Positions 28,616-37,599 of a stretch of DNA of 64,000 nucleotides are shown here, one piece after another. Each line of letters begins with the position of its first letter. The stretch's first letter is position 1. The notes beneath the pieces are model-generated. The model did no database searches. It was not told where the DNA came from and worked only from the letters and a program-made list of their open reading frames with translations. Both the position numbers and the translations under genes were made by a program. Source of the stretch: Rhodospirillales bacterium (lineage in GTDB: Bacteria; Pseudomonadota; Gammaproteobacteria; Nevskiales; Nevskiaceae); assembly GCA_903970615.1 (NCBI GenBank), contig CAJCJH010000086.1, positions 30,225 through 94,224 on the forward strand, given 5' to 3'.

Positions 28616-28924
28616 ATGACGCCGGTCCCGCTCGAACATGCCTTGGTGCTGGCCGGCACGCTGTTTTCGCTGGGGCTGCTCGGCATCCTGTCGCGCCGCA
28701 ATATCCTGTTTGTGCTGATGTCGATCGAGATCATGATGAACGCAGCCGCGCTCGCCTTCGTCGCTGCCGGCAGCCGCTGGGGCCAAGCCGATGGCCAGAT
28801 CATGTTCATCCTGATCCTCACGCTCGCCGCCGCCGAAGCGAGCGTTGGCCTGGCGCTGGTGCTGCAACTGCATCGGCGCTTCAAGACGCTGGATACCGAT
28901 GCCGCCTCGGACATGAAGGGCTGA
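28616..28924 (+). CDS. nuoK: NADH-quinone oxidoreductase subunit K
   Basis: A 102-residue membrane subunit with three helices, the usual NuoK length. [32 protein letters not shown] carries the conserved membrane Glu (SIEIM), and [19 protein letters not shown] the second one (AAEAS). Both are proton-path residues. It is MrpC-like and sits between NuoJ and NuoN in the membrane arm. The start ATG lies eight bases before the PVPLEHAL segment. Confidence 0.97.
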   Translation: MTPVPLEHALVLAGTLFSLGLLGILSRRNILFVLMSIEIMMNAAALAFVAAGSRWGQADGQIMFILILTLAAAEASVGLALVLQLHRRFKTLDTDAASDMKG

Positions 28925-28931
28925 ACGACTC

Positions 28932-30782
28932 ATGCTCAACCTGCTCTTCGTCGTGTTCCTCTCGCCGCTGCTCGGCTTCATCGTGCTGTCGCTCGGCCGC
29001 GGCCGCATTTCGCAGAATCTCGCCACCGTCATCGGCGTCGGCTCGATCGGCGTTTCGGCGCTGGTCACGCTCGGTGCGGGCATCCAACTGCTCAGCCACA
29101 TGCCGGCGGACGGCGCCTACACGCAAGTGCTGTGGCAATGGATGGAAGTCGGCAGCTTCACGCCGCGCTTCGCCTTGCGGCTCGATGGCTTGAGCCTGAC
29201 CATGTGCGGCGTCATCACCGGCGTCGGCTTCCTGATCCACCTGTTCGCGTCGTGGTACATGCGCGGCGACGAAGGCTTCACGCGCTTCTTCTCGTACATG
29301 AATCTGTTCGTCGCCAGCATGCTGTTCCTGGTACTCGGCGATAACCTGCTGTTCCTGTATTTCGGCTGGGAAGGCGTGGGTCTGTGCAGCTATTTGCTGA
29401 TCGGATTCTGGTATCAAGACCCGGCCAACGGCAGCGCCGCGCGCAAGGCCTTCATCGTCACGCGCATCGGCGATACCTTCATGGCGATCGGCCTGTTCCT
29501 GCTGTTCCGCGAACTCGGCACGCTCGACATCAGCCAGGCGATGGCGACCGCGCCGGGGCACTTTGAAGTCGGCGGTAATACGGTCACTGCGATCGCGTTC
29601 CTGCTGCTCGGCGGCGCCGTCGGCAAGTCCGCGCAACTGCCGCTGCAAACCTGGCTGCCCGACGCGATGGCTGGCCCCACGCCGGTCTCCGCCCTGATCC
29701 ATGCGGCGACGATGGTCACCGCCGGCGTTTATCTGATCGCCCGCACGCGCGTGCTGTTTGAACTCGCACCTCTCGCACTGCATTGGGTCGGCATCATCGG
29801 CGCGGTGACTTTGCTGATCGCCGGTTTCACCGCGCTGGTGCAGACCGACATCAAGCGCATCCTCGCGTATTCGACGATGAGCCAGATCGGCTACATGTTT
29901 CTGGCCCTCGGCGCCGGTGCCTGGCAGGCGGCGATTTTTCATCTGATGACGCATGCCTTCTTCAAGGCACTGCTGTTCCTTTCGGCCGGTGCGGTGATCC
30001 TCGCCTGTCATCACGAGCAGGACATCTTCAAGATGGGCGGCCTGCGCAAGAAGCTGCCGCTGCCATTCTGGAGTTTCATCGTCGGCGGCGGCGCACTCTG
30101 CGCAGTGCCGTATCTCACTGCCGGTTTTTACAGCAAGGATGAAATTCTCTGGCAGGCGTATGCCGGCGGTCATCTCAATCTGTTCCTGGCGGGATTATTT
30201 GGCGCGTTTCTCACTTCGATCTACACGTTCCGGCTGATCTTCACCGTGTTCTTCGGCAAGGAACACAGCGCGGCAAATTCCGGTCATGGCTTGGCGTACA
30301 CATTGCCGCTGATCGTGTTGCTGGCGCTCTCGACGTTCATCGGCGGCCAGATTCATCTGCCGCTGGCGCTGGTGCTACCAGCTGGCCCCGGCGAAGGCGG
30401 CGGCGCTGACGAGACGAAGATCGCGCTGCTCTCCGGCAGTGTTGCGGTCATCGGCATCGCGCTGGCCGCGCTGCTGTTTCTCGGCGAGCGCAAGTTCGTC
30501 AAATGGCTGAAAAACAGCACGCTCGGTGCGCCGCTGGCAGCATTTTTCGGCGCTGCGTTCGGCTTCGATTGGCTCTACGACAAACTGTTCGTGCAGCCTT
30601 TCCTGTGGCTGGTGCGCGTCAATAAAAGTGATTATCTGGATCGCGCGATCATGGCCGGTGCCGGCTCGCTGCAATCCCTGAACGGCGTGCTGACCAAAAC
30701 CCAGACCGGCCGCATACGCTGGTACGCCGCCAGCGTTGCGCTCGGCGCAGTGCTGGTGATCGCCGTGGCGGTGCTCAGCTGA
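28932..30782 (+). CDS. nuoL: NADH-quinone oxidoreductase subunit L
   Basis: A 616-residue antiporter-like subunit at the distal end of the membrane arm. The key residues are in FGWEGVGLCSYLLIGFWY (conserved Glu), VGKSAQLPLQTWLPDAMAGPTPVSALIHAATMVTAGVYLI (conserved Lys and the broken-helix region) and IKRILAYSTMSQIGYMFLALGAG. The long C-terminal part includes the lateral helix region and ends with a final membrane segment, VALGAVLVIAVAVL. The length matches E. coli NuoL (613). Confidence 0.98.
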   Translation: MLNLLFVVFLSPLLGFIVLSLGRGRISQNLATVIGVGSIGVSALVTLGAGIQLLSHMPADGAYTQVLWQWMEVGSFTPRFALRLDGLSLTMCGVITGVGFLIHLFASWYMRGDEGFTRFFSYMNLFVASMLFLVLGDNLLFLYFGWEGVGLCSYLLIGFWYQDPANGSAARKAFIVTRIGDTFMAIGLFLLFRELGTLDISQAMATAPGHFEVGGNTVTAIAFLLLGGAVGKSAQLPLQTWLPDAMAGPTPVSALIHAATMVTAGVYLIARTRVLFELAPLALHWVGIIGAVTLLIAGFTALVQTDIKRILAYSTMSQIGYMFLALGAGAWQAAIFHLMTHAFFKALLFLSAGAVILACHHEQDIFKMGGLRKKLPLPFWSFIVGGGALCAVPYLTAGFYSKDEILWQAYAGGHLNLFLAGLFGAFLTSIYTFRLIFTVFFGKEHSAANSGHGLAYTLPLIVLLALSTFIGGQIHLPLALVLPAGPGEGGGADETKIALLSGSVAVIGIALAALLFLGERKFVKWLKNSTLGAPLAAFFGAAFGFDWLYDKLFVQPFLWLVRVNKSDYLDRAIMAGAGSLQSLNGVLTKTQTGRIRWYAASVALGAVLVIAVAVLS

Positions 30783-30825
30783 TGCGGCACTCTCCCAACT
30801 TTTTTGGTTCGGCGAGCCCGATCCC

Positions 30826-32382
30826 ATGATCCTGATCTGGCTGTTCATGGTGCCCTTCATCGGCGGACTGCTGTGCTGGCAGATCGAGCGCTTCGGCGTA
30901 ACGCTGCCGCGCTGGGTTGCGCTGACGACGATGTTCATCGTGCTCGTGCTCTCACTTTATTTGTGGCACACCGGCGACTATTCGCAAACGCTGCTCGGCA
31001 GCCACGGAAATGGCCATTGGGTCGAGCAATTCTCGGTACCATGGATTCCGCAGCTCGGCATCAGCTTCAGCTTCGGGCTCGATGGCCTGAGCCTGCTGAT
31101 GGTGGTCCTCACCGGCCTGCTTGGACTGATGGCAGTGGCCTGCTCGTGGAAGGAAATCGCGCGCAATGTCGGCTTCTTCCATCTCAACCTGATGTGGAAT
31201 CTCGGCGGCGTGATCGGCGTGTTTCTCGCCACCGACCTGTTCCTGTATTTCTTCTTCTGGGAAATGATGCTGGTGCCGATGTTCTTCCTGATCGCGCTCT
31301 GGGGCCACAACATTCCCGGCGGCACCAGCCGCGTTTTCGCCGCCACCAAGTTTTTCATCTTCACGCAGGCTTCCGGTCTGGTGATGCTGGTGTCGATCCT
31401 GAGCCTGGTGTTCGTGCATTATCGCGCTACCGGCACGCTCACCTTCGCCTACGACGCGCTGCTGCACACGCCGATGTCCGCCGCCACCGAATACTGGCTG
31501 ATGCTCGGCTTCTTCGTCGCCTTCGCGGTGAAGCTGCCAGTGGTGCCGGTGCATTCCTGGCTGCCGGACGCGCACTCGCAGGCGCCGACCGCGGGTTCGG
31601 TCGATCTCGCCGGCGTACTGCTGAAAACCGCGGCGTATTCGCTGCTGCGATTCGCCGTGCCGTTGTTCCCGCATGCCTCGGTGTCGTTCGCGCCGGTGGC
31701 GATGTGGCTCGGCGTAATCGGCATCATTTACGGCGCGCTACTGGCGTTTTCGCAGAACGATGTGAAGCGCATGGTGGCTTACACCAGCATCAGTCACATG
31801 GGTTTCGTGCTGGTCGGCATCTACGCCGGCACTGAGCAGGCGCTGCAAGGTGTGGTGATCCAGATGCTCGCGCACGGCATTTCCGCGGGCGCGCTGTTCA
31901 TTCTCTGCGGCGAAATCCAGGAGCGCCTGCATACGCGCGATCTGCGCGAAATGGGCGGACTATGGGCGAACTTTTCCTACCTGCCGCCGATCGCTCTGTT
32001 CTTCGCCGCGGCCTCGCTGGGTTTGCCCGGACTCGGCAATTTCGTCGGTGAATTTCTAATCCTGCTCGGCAGCTACAAGGCCGCACCGGTGGTCACCATC
32101 TTCGCCACCAGCGGCTTGATTCTCGCCGCCGTGTATTCACTGATGCTGGTGCAGCGCGCGTTCCTAGGCAAGCCGAAAAACAACGAAAAGCTGAGCGATC
32201 TGAATGCGCGCGAAGTCGTCACCGTCGTCACCTTGATGCTGCTGCTGCTCGGCCTCGGCCTGTATCCGCAACCGGTGCTGGATCTGTCGAGAGCGTCGAT
32301 GGCGGCGGTGCAGGAAATTTATCAATCCGGCAGTGAGCCGCTGGCGGCTGCAAGCACCACGACGACGATGGGATCGCCATGA
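30826..32382 (+). CDS. nuoM: NADH-quinone oxidoreductase subunit M
   Basis: A 518-residue antiporter-like subunit. FFFWEMMLVPMFFLIALWG carries the conserved Glu. KLPVVPVHSWLPDAHSQAPTAGSVDLAGVLLKTAAYSLLRF carries the conserved Lys of the proton channel. NDVKRMVAYTSISHMGFVLVG is the second signature. It starts 43 bases after nuoL and overlaps nuoN by four bases. Confidence 0.98.
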   Translation: MILIWLFMVPFIGGLLCWQIERFGVTLPRWVALTTMFIVLVLSLYLWHTGDYSQTLLGSHGNGHWVEQFSVPWIPQLGISFSFGLDGLSLLMVVLTGLLGLMAVACSWKEIARNVGFFHLNLMWNLGGVIGVFLATDLFLYFFFWEMMLVPMFFLIALWGHNIPGGTSRVFAATKFFIFTQASGLVMLVSILSLVFVHYRATGTLTFAYDALLHTPMSAATEYWLMLGFFVAFAVKLPVVPVHSWLPDAHSQAPTAGSVDLAGVLLKTAAYSLLRFAVPLFPHASVSFAPVAMWLGVIGIIYGALLAFSQNDVKRMVAYTSISHMGFVLVGIYAGTEQALQGVVIQMLAHGISAGALFILCGEIQERLHTRDLREMGGLWANFSYLPPIALFFAAASLGLPGLGNFVGEFLILLGSYKAAPVVTIFATSGLILAAVYSLMLVQRAFLGKPKNNEKLSDLNAREVVTVVTLMLLLLGLGLYPQPVLDLSRASMAAVQEIYQSGSEPLAAASTTTTMGSP

Positions 32383-33872
32383 GCTTTTTGTATGTGCATG
32401 GCGGACTCACTCCCGCGCAGTGGATCACGCTGCTGCCGATCCTGATCTTGAGTGCGACGATCGTGTTCGTCACCGGCGCCATCGCCATCAAGCGGCATCA
32501 CTGGTGGAACGCTACGATTTCGGTGGCCGGCCTGAACCTGGCACTGCTGCCCTTGTTCGTGCATTTCTGGCTGCCGCAGTTGTGGACCTTGCCATTGCCG
32601 CAAACCGTGACGCCGCTACTCGGCATTGATGGCTACGCCTGTTTTTACATGGCGATGATCCTCGTCACCGCGCTGGCGACGGCAACGCTGTCGCATGCCT
32701 ATATGGAAGGCTATAACGGCAACCGCGAAGAAGTTTACCTGCTACTGCTGCTGTCCACGCTCGGCGGTCTGGTGGTCGTTTGCAGCCGCCACTTCGCTTC
32801 GTTCTTCATCGGCCTCGAACTGCTTTCGGTGCCGCTGTACGGCATGGCCGGCTATCTGGTGAAAGAACGGCGCTCGCTCGAAGCCGGCACCAAATATCTG
32901 GTGCTGTCGGCGGTCGCGTCCGCGTTCATCCTGTTCGGCATGGCGCTGATCTATTCGCAGATGGGCACGCTGGCCTTCGCCGAAATCGGCGCGCACATCG
33001 GCGTGATCGGCGGCAGCGAACGCAGCGTCATCGTGCTCGGCAGCGCGATGATACTGGTCGGCATCGGCTTCAAACTTTCATTGTCGCCATTCCATTTGTG
33101 GACACCGGATGTCTACGAAGGCGCACCCGCGCCGGTGACTTCCTATCTCGCCACCGCCTCGAAAACCGCAGTGTTCGCGCTACTTGTGCGCTACTTCGTC
33201 GAAGCCCGCGCATATCAGATGCCATCGCTGGTGAATGTGCTTTCAGCGCTAGCGATTCTGTCGATCATCTTCGGCAACGTGCTGGCGCTGCGGCAGGACA
33301 ATCTCAAGCGCCTGCTGGCTTATTCGTCGATCGCGCACTTCGGCTATCTGCTGGTCGCGGTGATCGCCTCCGGTCCGCTGGCGGTCGAAGCCGTCGGCGT
33401 TTATCTGCTTACTTACGTCGTCACCACACTCGCCGCGTTCGGCGTCGTCACGCTGATGTCCAGCCCTTACAACGACCATGATGCCGAGGATATCTTCGAC
33501 TATCGCGGGTTGTTCTGGCGCCGCCCTTACCTCACCGCAATTCTCACCGTCGCGTTGTTGTCGCTGGCCGGCGTGCCGCTCACCGCCGGCTTCATCGGCA
33601 AGTTTTATGTGATCACCGCAGGCGCGGATAAGCATCTGTGGCTGCTGCTCGCGGCCGTCGTACTTGGCAGCGCAGTCGGCCTGTTTTACTACCTGCGCAC
33701 GATGATCCAGCTGTATCTGCGCCAGCGCTGGGTACAGAAATACTCCGCGCCGCTCAACTGGGCGCAAGGCACCGGTGGCGCGATGGTCGTACTGCTGATG
33801 CTGGCAATGCTGCTGCTCGGCATTTTCCCGACGCCCTTCATTGCGCTGGTGCAGGCGGCGGGCTTGCTCTGA
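32379..33872 (+). CDS. nuoN: NADH-quinone oxidoreductase subunit N
   Basis: A 497-residue antiporter-like subunit, last gene of the nuo operon. The conserved Glu lies in FASFFIGLELLSVPLYGMAGY and the key Lys in GIGFKLSLSPFHLWTPDVYEGAPAPVTSYLATASKTAVFALLVRYF. DNLKRLLAYSSIAHFGYLLVA is the second antiporter signature. The start overlaps the nuoM stop. An inverted repeat follows about 50 bases downstream and may terminate the operon. Confidence 0.98.
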   Translation: MSFLYVHGGLTPAQWITLLPILILSATIVFVTGAIAIKRHHWWNATISVAGLNLALLPLFVHFWLPQLWTLPLPQTVTPLLGIDGYACFYMAMILVTALATATLSHAYMEGYNGNREEVYLLLLLSTLGGLVVVCSRHFASFFIGLELLSVPLYGMAGYLVKERRSLEAGTKYLVLSAVASAFILFGMALIYSQMGTLAFAEIGAHIGVIGGSERSVIVLGSAMILVGIGFKLSLSPFHLWTPDVYEGAPAPVTSYLATASKTAVFALLVRYFVEARAYQMPSLVNVLSALAILSIIFGNVLALRQDNLKRLLAYSSIAHFGYLLVAVIASGPLAVEAVGVYLLTYVVTTLAAFGVVTLMSSPYNDHDAEDIFDYRGLFWRRPYLTAILTVALLSLAGVPLTAGFIGKFYVITAGADKHLWLLLAAVVLGSAVGLFYYLRTMIQLYLRQRWVQKYSAPLNWAQGTGGAMVVLLMLAMLLLGIFPTPFIALVQAAGLL

Positions 33873-33923
33873 GTCGTTTCAGAGCGGACAAGGTGCCGTC
33901 GCAGGATCACCTTCCTGCTGAGC

Positions 33924-33954
33924 ACAAAACTCCGGTCCCGCAATGGAGCTTTGT
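33924..33954 (+). terminator. Possible terminator after nuoN
   Basis: The arms ACAAAaCTCC and GGAGcTTTGT flank an 11-base loop, giving a near-perfect 10-bp stem with one mismatch and a T-rich 3' side. It lies between the convergent nuoN and PfkB kinase genes and could act in both directions. There is no long U-tract, so this is tentative. Confidence 0.35.
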
Positions 33955-33980
33955 ATTGAAGCCGATCTCTCGATAGCGTC

Positions 33981-34913
33981 TTATTTGAAATCGAACCGAA
34001 ATTCTTCCTTGAAGCGCTCGCGGAATTCTTCCGGCGTAAAGGAGTGATTCTGCGGTCCCGGCCGCTCGATCTTGATCGCACCGATCAGGCTGGCAATGCG
34101 GCCAGTGGTTTCCCAGTCCATGCTTTTTTGCAAACCGTAAAGCAGGCCGCCGCGATAAGCATCGCCGCAGCCGGTCGGGTCCGCCAGCGAATGTGCATGC
34201 GCAGTCGGAATCTCGTGAATCTTGCCCTTCGCAAAAATCTGCGAACCCTTGCCGCCGCGCGTCACAATTAGGGCATCCACGCGCTGCGCGATCTGCTTCA
34301 GCGTCCAGCCGGTGCGCTCCATCATCACTTCGGATTCATAGTCGTTCACGGCGACATAAGAGGCTTTGTCGATGAACTCCTTAAGCTCGTCGCCATTGAA
34401 CATCGGCAAGCCTTGGCCCGGATCAAAAATGAAGGGAATGCCCGCCTCCGCGAACTGCTGCGCGTGCAGCAACATGCCGGCACGGCCATCCGGTGAGACC
34501 GAACCGATCTTGATTCCAGTGACTGGCACGCTCTGCGCATGCGCGAAATTCATCGCGCCCGGATGAAATGCAGTGATCTGGTTATCGTCGAGATCGGTGG
34601 TGATGTACGCCTGCGCGGTGTAGGCCTCGTCGATCGGTTTCAGATAAGTCCGATTGATGCCATGCTTGTCCAGCCACGCGGTGTACAGACCGAAGTCCTT
34701 ACCCACCGTCGCCATCGGCAGCGCTTCGCCGCCGAGCAGGTGCAGGTTGTAAGCGATATTGCCCGCCGTACCGCCAAACTCGCGCCGTAGTTCCGGCACC
34801 AGAAAAGATACATTCAGAATGTGAACCTTGTCCGGCAGGATTTCATTCTTGAAGTGACCGGAAAACACCATGATGGTGTCGTAAGCCATCGAACCGCAGA
34901 TCAACGCTGACAT
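33981..34913 (-). CDS. PfkB-family carbohydrate/nucleoside kinase (adenosine-kinase-like)
   Basis: A 310-residue ribokinase-fold enzyme. The first PfkB signature is FGGTAGNIAYNLHLLGG. The second, with the catalytic base Asp and anion hole, is DPTGCGDAYRGGLLYGL. The N-terminal LICGSMAYDTIMVFSGHF and the AYITTDLDDNQITAFHPGAM region resemble bacterial adenosine/nucleoside kinases more than fructokinases. The substrate is not determined. It is a single gene, convergent with nuoN and preceded by a palindromic repeat element that separates it from the gcv operon. Confidence 0.85.
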   Translation of the reverse strand: MSALICGSMAYDTIMVFSGHFKNEILPDKVHILNVSFLVPELRREFGGTAGNIAYNLHLLGGEALPMATVGKDFGLYTAWLDKHGINRTYLKPIDEAYTAQAYITTDLDDNQITAFHPGAMNFAHAQSVPVTGIKIGSVSPDGRAGMLLHAQQFAEAGIPFIFDPGQGLPMFNGDELKEFIDKASYVAVNDYESEVMMERTGWTLKQIAQRVDALIVTRGGKGSQIFAKGKIHEIPTAHAHSLADPTGCGDAYRGGLLYGLQKSMDWETTGRIASLIGAIKIERPGPQNHSFTPEEFRERFKEEFRFDFK

Positions 34914-34949
34914 TATCTTTTTGAGTCCTTTATTGAGTCGCTTCTATCG

Positions 34950-35019
34950 TAGGGTGGGCAGGTTTTATCTGCCCACCGTGTGCTCATCCCGCGTGGGCAG
35001 ATGAAGCTTGACCACCCTA
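34950..35019. repeat. Nested palindromic repeat (REP-like)
   Basis: The outer arms TAGGGTGG (34950-34957) and CCACCCTA (35012-35019) enclose inner inverted copies. GGTGGGCAG/CTGCCCACC forms a perfect 9-bp stem with a 7-base loop (34953-34977), and ATCTGCCCAC (34967) is inverted against GTGGGCAGAT (34993). The element can therefore fold in two alternative ways. GTAGGGTGGGCA-type palindromes occur as dispersed repeats in several bacterial genomes; only one copy is in this window. Confidence 0.65.
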
Positions 35020-35053
35020 GCTGACTAACTACTAACTAAACTCAAAGCGTACC

Positions 35054-35431
35054 CTAGCGCCTCTGTAGCTCGCCAACGTAACTTTGATTGAGCCGATCCT
35101 CGCATGCCAGCCGAATGTCTCCCGCACCATTGCCTTCAGCAGCAGCTGACGCCTCAAAGCTGCACTGAGCTGCCTTGAACTCGCTAAACCGCAGACCGGA
35201 ATCTTTTAGCGATTTTAGGGCTTCTTGCTTGTAGTTCGCTTCTTGATCCCAGTGTTCTATTCGACCTTGCAGTGCTGTTTGTGACGCAGCCACCTCTCTT
35301 TCAGTCTTGTCCGCGGACGACTGCAAGCACTCACGATACTCAGCATGCGACATTTTTTCGTCCCAATTGCATTCGGCATACGCAGAAAAGCATATGACGC
35401 TACGATCTAGTGATAACGTCTTGACGAGCAT
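35054..35431 (-). CDS. LprI-like (DUF1311) small secreted protein
   Basis: About 125 residues. The start ATG at 35431 lies two bases behind the gcvPB stop. The N terminus LVKTLSLDRSVICFSAYAEC is a weak signal-peptide-like stretch. The body has the LprI/DUF1311 pattern: YRECLQSSADKTERE, FSEFKAAQCSFEASAAAEGNGAGDIRLACEDRL, then a basic terminus. Cysteines are spaced as in that family, which includes a lysozyme inhibitor in mycobacteria. Base composition is more AT-rich than the gcv genes. It is the last gene of the glycine-cleavage run, with no obvious functional link. Confidence 0.6.
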   Translation of the reverse strand: MLVKTLSLDRSVICFSAYAECNWDEKMSHAEYRECLQSSADKTEREVAASQTALQGRIEHWDQEANYKQEALKSLKDSGLRFSEFKAAQCSFEASAAAEGNGAGDIRLACEDRLNQSYVGELQRR

Positions 35432-35433
35432 GC

Positions 35434-36978
35434 CTAAGTCGGATTGGACGCCCACTTCAAATCCAACTGCCGCGCCGCTCTAACATCATCCAGCCGTCTC
35501 ACCGGCATCGTATACGGCGCACCTTTCACGAACTGGATGTCCTGCTTGGCTTCTTCCCAGATCGCACAGAGCGCTTCGACGAACTTGTCCAACGTCTCCT
35601 TATCTTCGGTTTCGGTGGGTTCGATCAGGAGACATTCCGGCACCAGTAATGGAAAGTAAACGGTTGGCGCGTGGAAACCGTAATCGAGCAGGCGCTTGGC
35701 AATGTCGGTGGCGGTGAGTTCGATCGCCTGCTTCTGCCGCTTCAGTGTAATGATGAATTCGTGCGTGGCGCGGCGTTGTGGAAACGCCAGATCGAAGCCG
35801 CGCGCGCGCAGAGAAGCTTGTAAATAATTGGCATTGAGCGTGGCGAACTCGGCGACGCGGTGCATGCCTTCGCGGCCGAGCAGGCGCGCGTAGATGTACG
35901 CACGCAGCAGCACGCCGGCGTTGCCCATGAACGTGCTCAAGCGGCCAATGCTCTGCGGCAGATCACGTTCGTCGAGCCATTGGTATTGATCGCCGGCTTT
36001 GCCCACAACTGGAATCGGCATGAACGGCTTCAAGCGCTCGCTCACACCCACCGCACCAGCACCCGGCCCACCGCCGCCATGCGGCGTGGAGAACGTCTTG
36101 TGGAGGTTCATGTGGATCACGTCGAAGCCCATGTCGCCGGGCCGCACTTCGCCGAGAATCGCGTTGAGATTGGCACCGTCGTAATACAGCAGACCGCCGG
36201 CTTCGTGGACGATTTTCGCAATCAGCTTGATGTTGCGCTCGAACACGCCGAGCGTACTCGGGTTGGTCAGCATGATGCCGGCCGTCTGCGGGCCGACTGC
36301 AGCTTTGAGCGCTTCGACATCGACATCGCCCTGCGCATCGGTCGGGATTTCCTTCACCTTCATGCCGAGCATCGTCGCCGTTGCCGGATTGGTGCCATGC
36401 GCGGCATCAGGCACCAGAATTTCGGTGCGGGCGTCATCCTTGCGCGCTTGGTGATAAGCGCGAATCATCGCCACACCCGCAAACTCGCCCTGAGCACCGG
36501 CCATCGGCGTGAGGCTCACACCGGCCATGCCGGTCACATCCTTCAGAATCTCCTGTAGATCAAACATGCAGGCGAGAAAACCCTGACTGTGCGATTCCGG
36601 CGCGAGCGGATGCCGGCCGAGAAACTGCGGCAGCATCGCCAGCGTATTGCAGGCACGCGGGTTGTATTTCATCGTGCACGAACCGAGCGGATAAAAGTGC
36701 GTGTCGATACTGAAATTAAGCTGCGACAGCCGCGTGAAATGCCGCACCGCTTGCAGTTCCGAAACCTGCGGCAGCGCGGCGGGCGACTTGCGCTTCAGCG
36801 CATCCGGCAATTTCACCGGCAGTGGCTGCAAAGGGCTCTGCGCTGCCGCACGCCGGCCGACACGCGAGACTTCAAAAATCAGCGGCTCGGCGGCGGCTGG
36901 TGCGCCGGCATGAATGGCGGTTCGGATCGGGTCCGGCTGCAGAATCGGTTTAAGGTTCGGCGCAGTATTCAGGGTCAT
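35434..36978 (-). CDS. gcvPB: Glycine dehydrogenase (decarboxylating) subunit 2
   Basis: A 514-residue PLP subunit of the split P-protein. The cofactor lysine is K294 in [33 protein letters not shown] and [24 protein letters not shown] are typical. The ~25 extra N-terminal residues compared with most GcvPB are low-complexity. With GcvPA it decarboxylates glycine and loads the aminomethyl group onto GcvH. Split P-protein is less common in gammaproteobacteria than the fused GcvP. It is separated from gcvPA by tpx. Confidence 0.96.
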   Translation of the reverse strand: MTLNTAPNLKPILQPDPIRTAIHAGAPAAAEPLIFEVSRVGRRAAAQSPLQPLPVKLPDALKRKSPAALPQVSELQAVRHFTRLSQLNFSIDTHFYPLGSCTMKYNPRACNTLAMLPQFLGRHPLAPESHSQGFLACMFDLQEILKDVTGMAGVSLTPMAGAQGEFAGVAMIRAYHQARKDDARTEILVPDAAHGTNPATATMLGMKVKEIPTDAQGDVDVEALKAAVGPQTAGIMLTNPSTLGVFERNIKLIAKIVHEAGGLLYYDGANLNAILGEVRPGDMGFDVIHMNLHKTFSTPHGGGGPGAGAVGVSERLKPFMPIPVVGKAGDQYQWLDERDLPQSIGRLSTFMGNAGVLLRAYIYARLLGREGMHRVAEFATLNANYLQASLRARGFDLAFPQRRATHEFIITLKRQKQAIELTATDIAKRLLDYGFHAPTVYFPLLVPECLLIEPTETEDKETLDKFVEALCAIWEEAKQDIQFVKGAPYTMPVRRLDDVRAARQLDLKWASNPT

Positions 36979-37051
36979 ATCACAATCACTTCGGTTGCAC
37001 TTCTGGATATCCTTACTGGAATCTCACAACATCACTTGAGTCAAGGAGTCG

Positions 37052-37552
37052 TCAAGTGAGTGCTTTCAACGCCGCTGCGTAATCCGGTTCATCCCCGATT
37101 TCCTTGACCAGCTCGGTGTGCAGGATTTTGTTATCACTATCGAGGACTATGACAACACGCGCAGTAACGCCTGCCAGGGGTCCGGTTTCGATCAGGAGTC
37201 CATAATCCTTGGCGAAATTACGGCCGCGCATCAGCGACAACATCTCTACATTAGTAATGCCTTCGGCGCCGCAAAATCGCTTTTGCGCGAATGGCAGATC
37301 GAAGGAAATGCATAACACCACGGTATCTTTTGCGCTGGCAGCCTTGGCGTTGAACTGGCGCACCGACATCGCACAGGTGGGCGTGTCCACCGATGGAAAA
37401 ATGTTCAGCACCTTGCGCTTGCCAGCGTAGTCGTGCAGCGTTTTTTCCTTCAATTGCAAATCCACCAGGCGAAAACCCGGCGCTTCGATTCCAACCGCCG
37501 GCAGCTCGCCGCTAGTGGTTACCGGTGTGCCATGCAGAGTAATCGTTGCCAT
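37052..37552 (-). CDS. tpx: Thiol peroxidase (Tpx-type peroxiredoxin)
   Basis: A 166-residue atypical 2-Cys peroxiredoxin. The peroxidatic Cys60 lies in PSVDTPTCAMSVRQFN and the resolving Cys94 in KRFCGAEGI, spaced as in E. coli Tpx (61/95). The active-site Thr and Arg are in place. The start is ATG 37552 (MATITLHG), preceded by an AGGC-type site; a longer in-frame upstream extension has no homology. It reduces lipid and other hydroperoxides at the expense of thioredoxin. Its place between gcvPA and gcvPB, on the same strand, is unusual. Confidence 0.97.
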   Translation of the reverse strand: MATITLHGTPVTTSGELPAVGIEAPGFRLVDLQLKEKTLHDYAGKRKVLNIFPSVDTPTCAMSVRQFNAKAASAKDTVVLCISFDLPFAQKRFCGAEGITNVEMLSLMRGRNFAKDYGLLIETGPLAGVTARVVIVLDSDNKILHTELVKEIGDEPDYAAALKALT

Positions 37553-37599
37553 TGTGTTTGCCTCTCGTTTGTTATGAGTTAAGGAGTTCTGCTTGCGGA

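Noticed and set aside
28881..30173. Long minus-strand open frame (430 codons) opposite nuoL, and a similar one at 28160-29101
   Set aside because: They are antisense shadows of NuoJ/K/L, rich in Gln/His/Arg with no domain. GC-rich DNA keeps these frames open.
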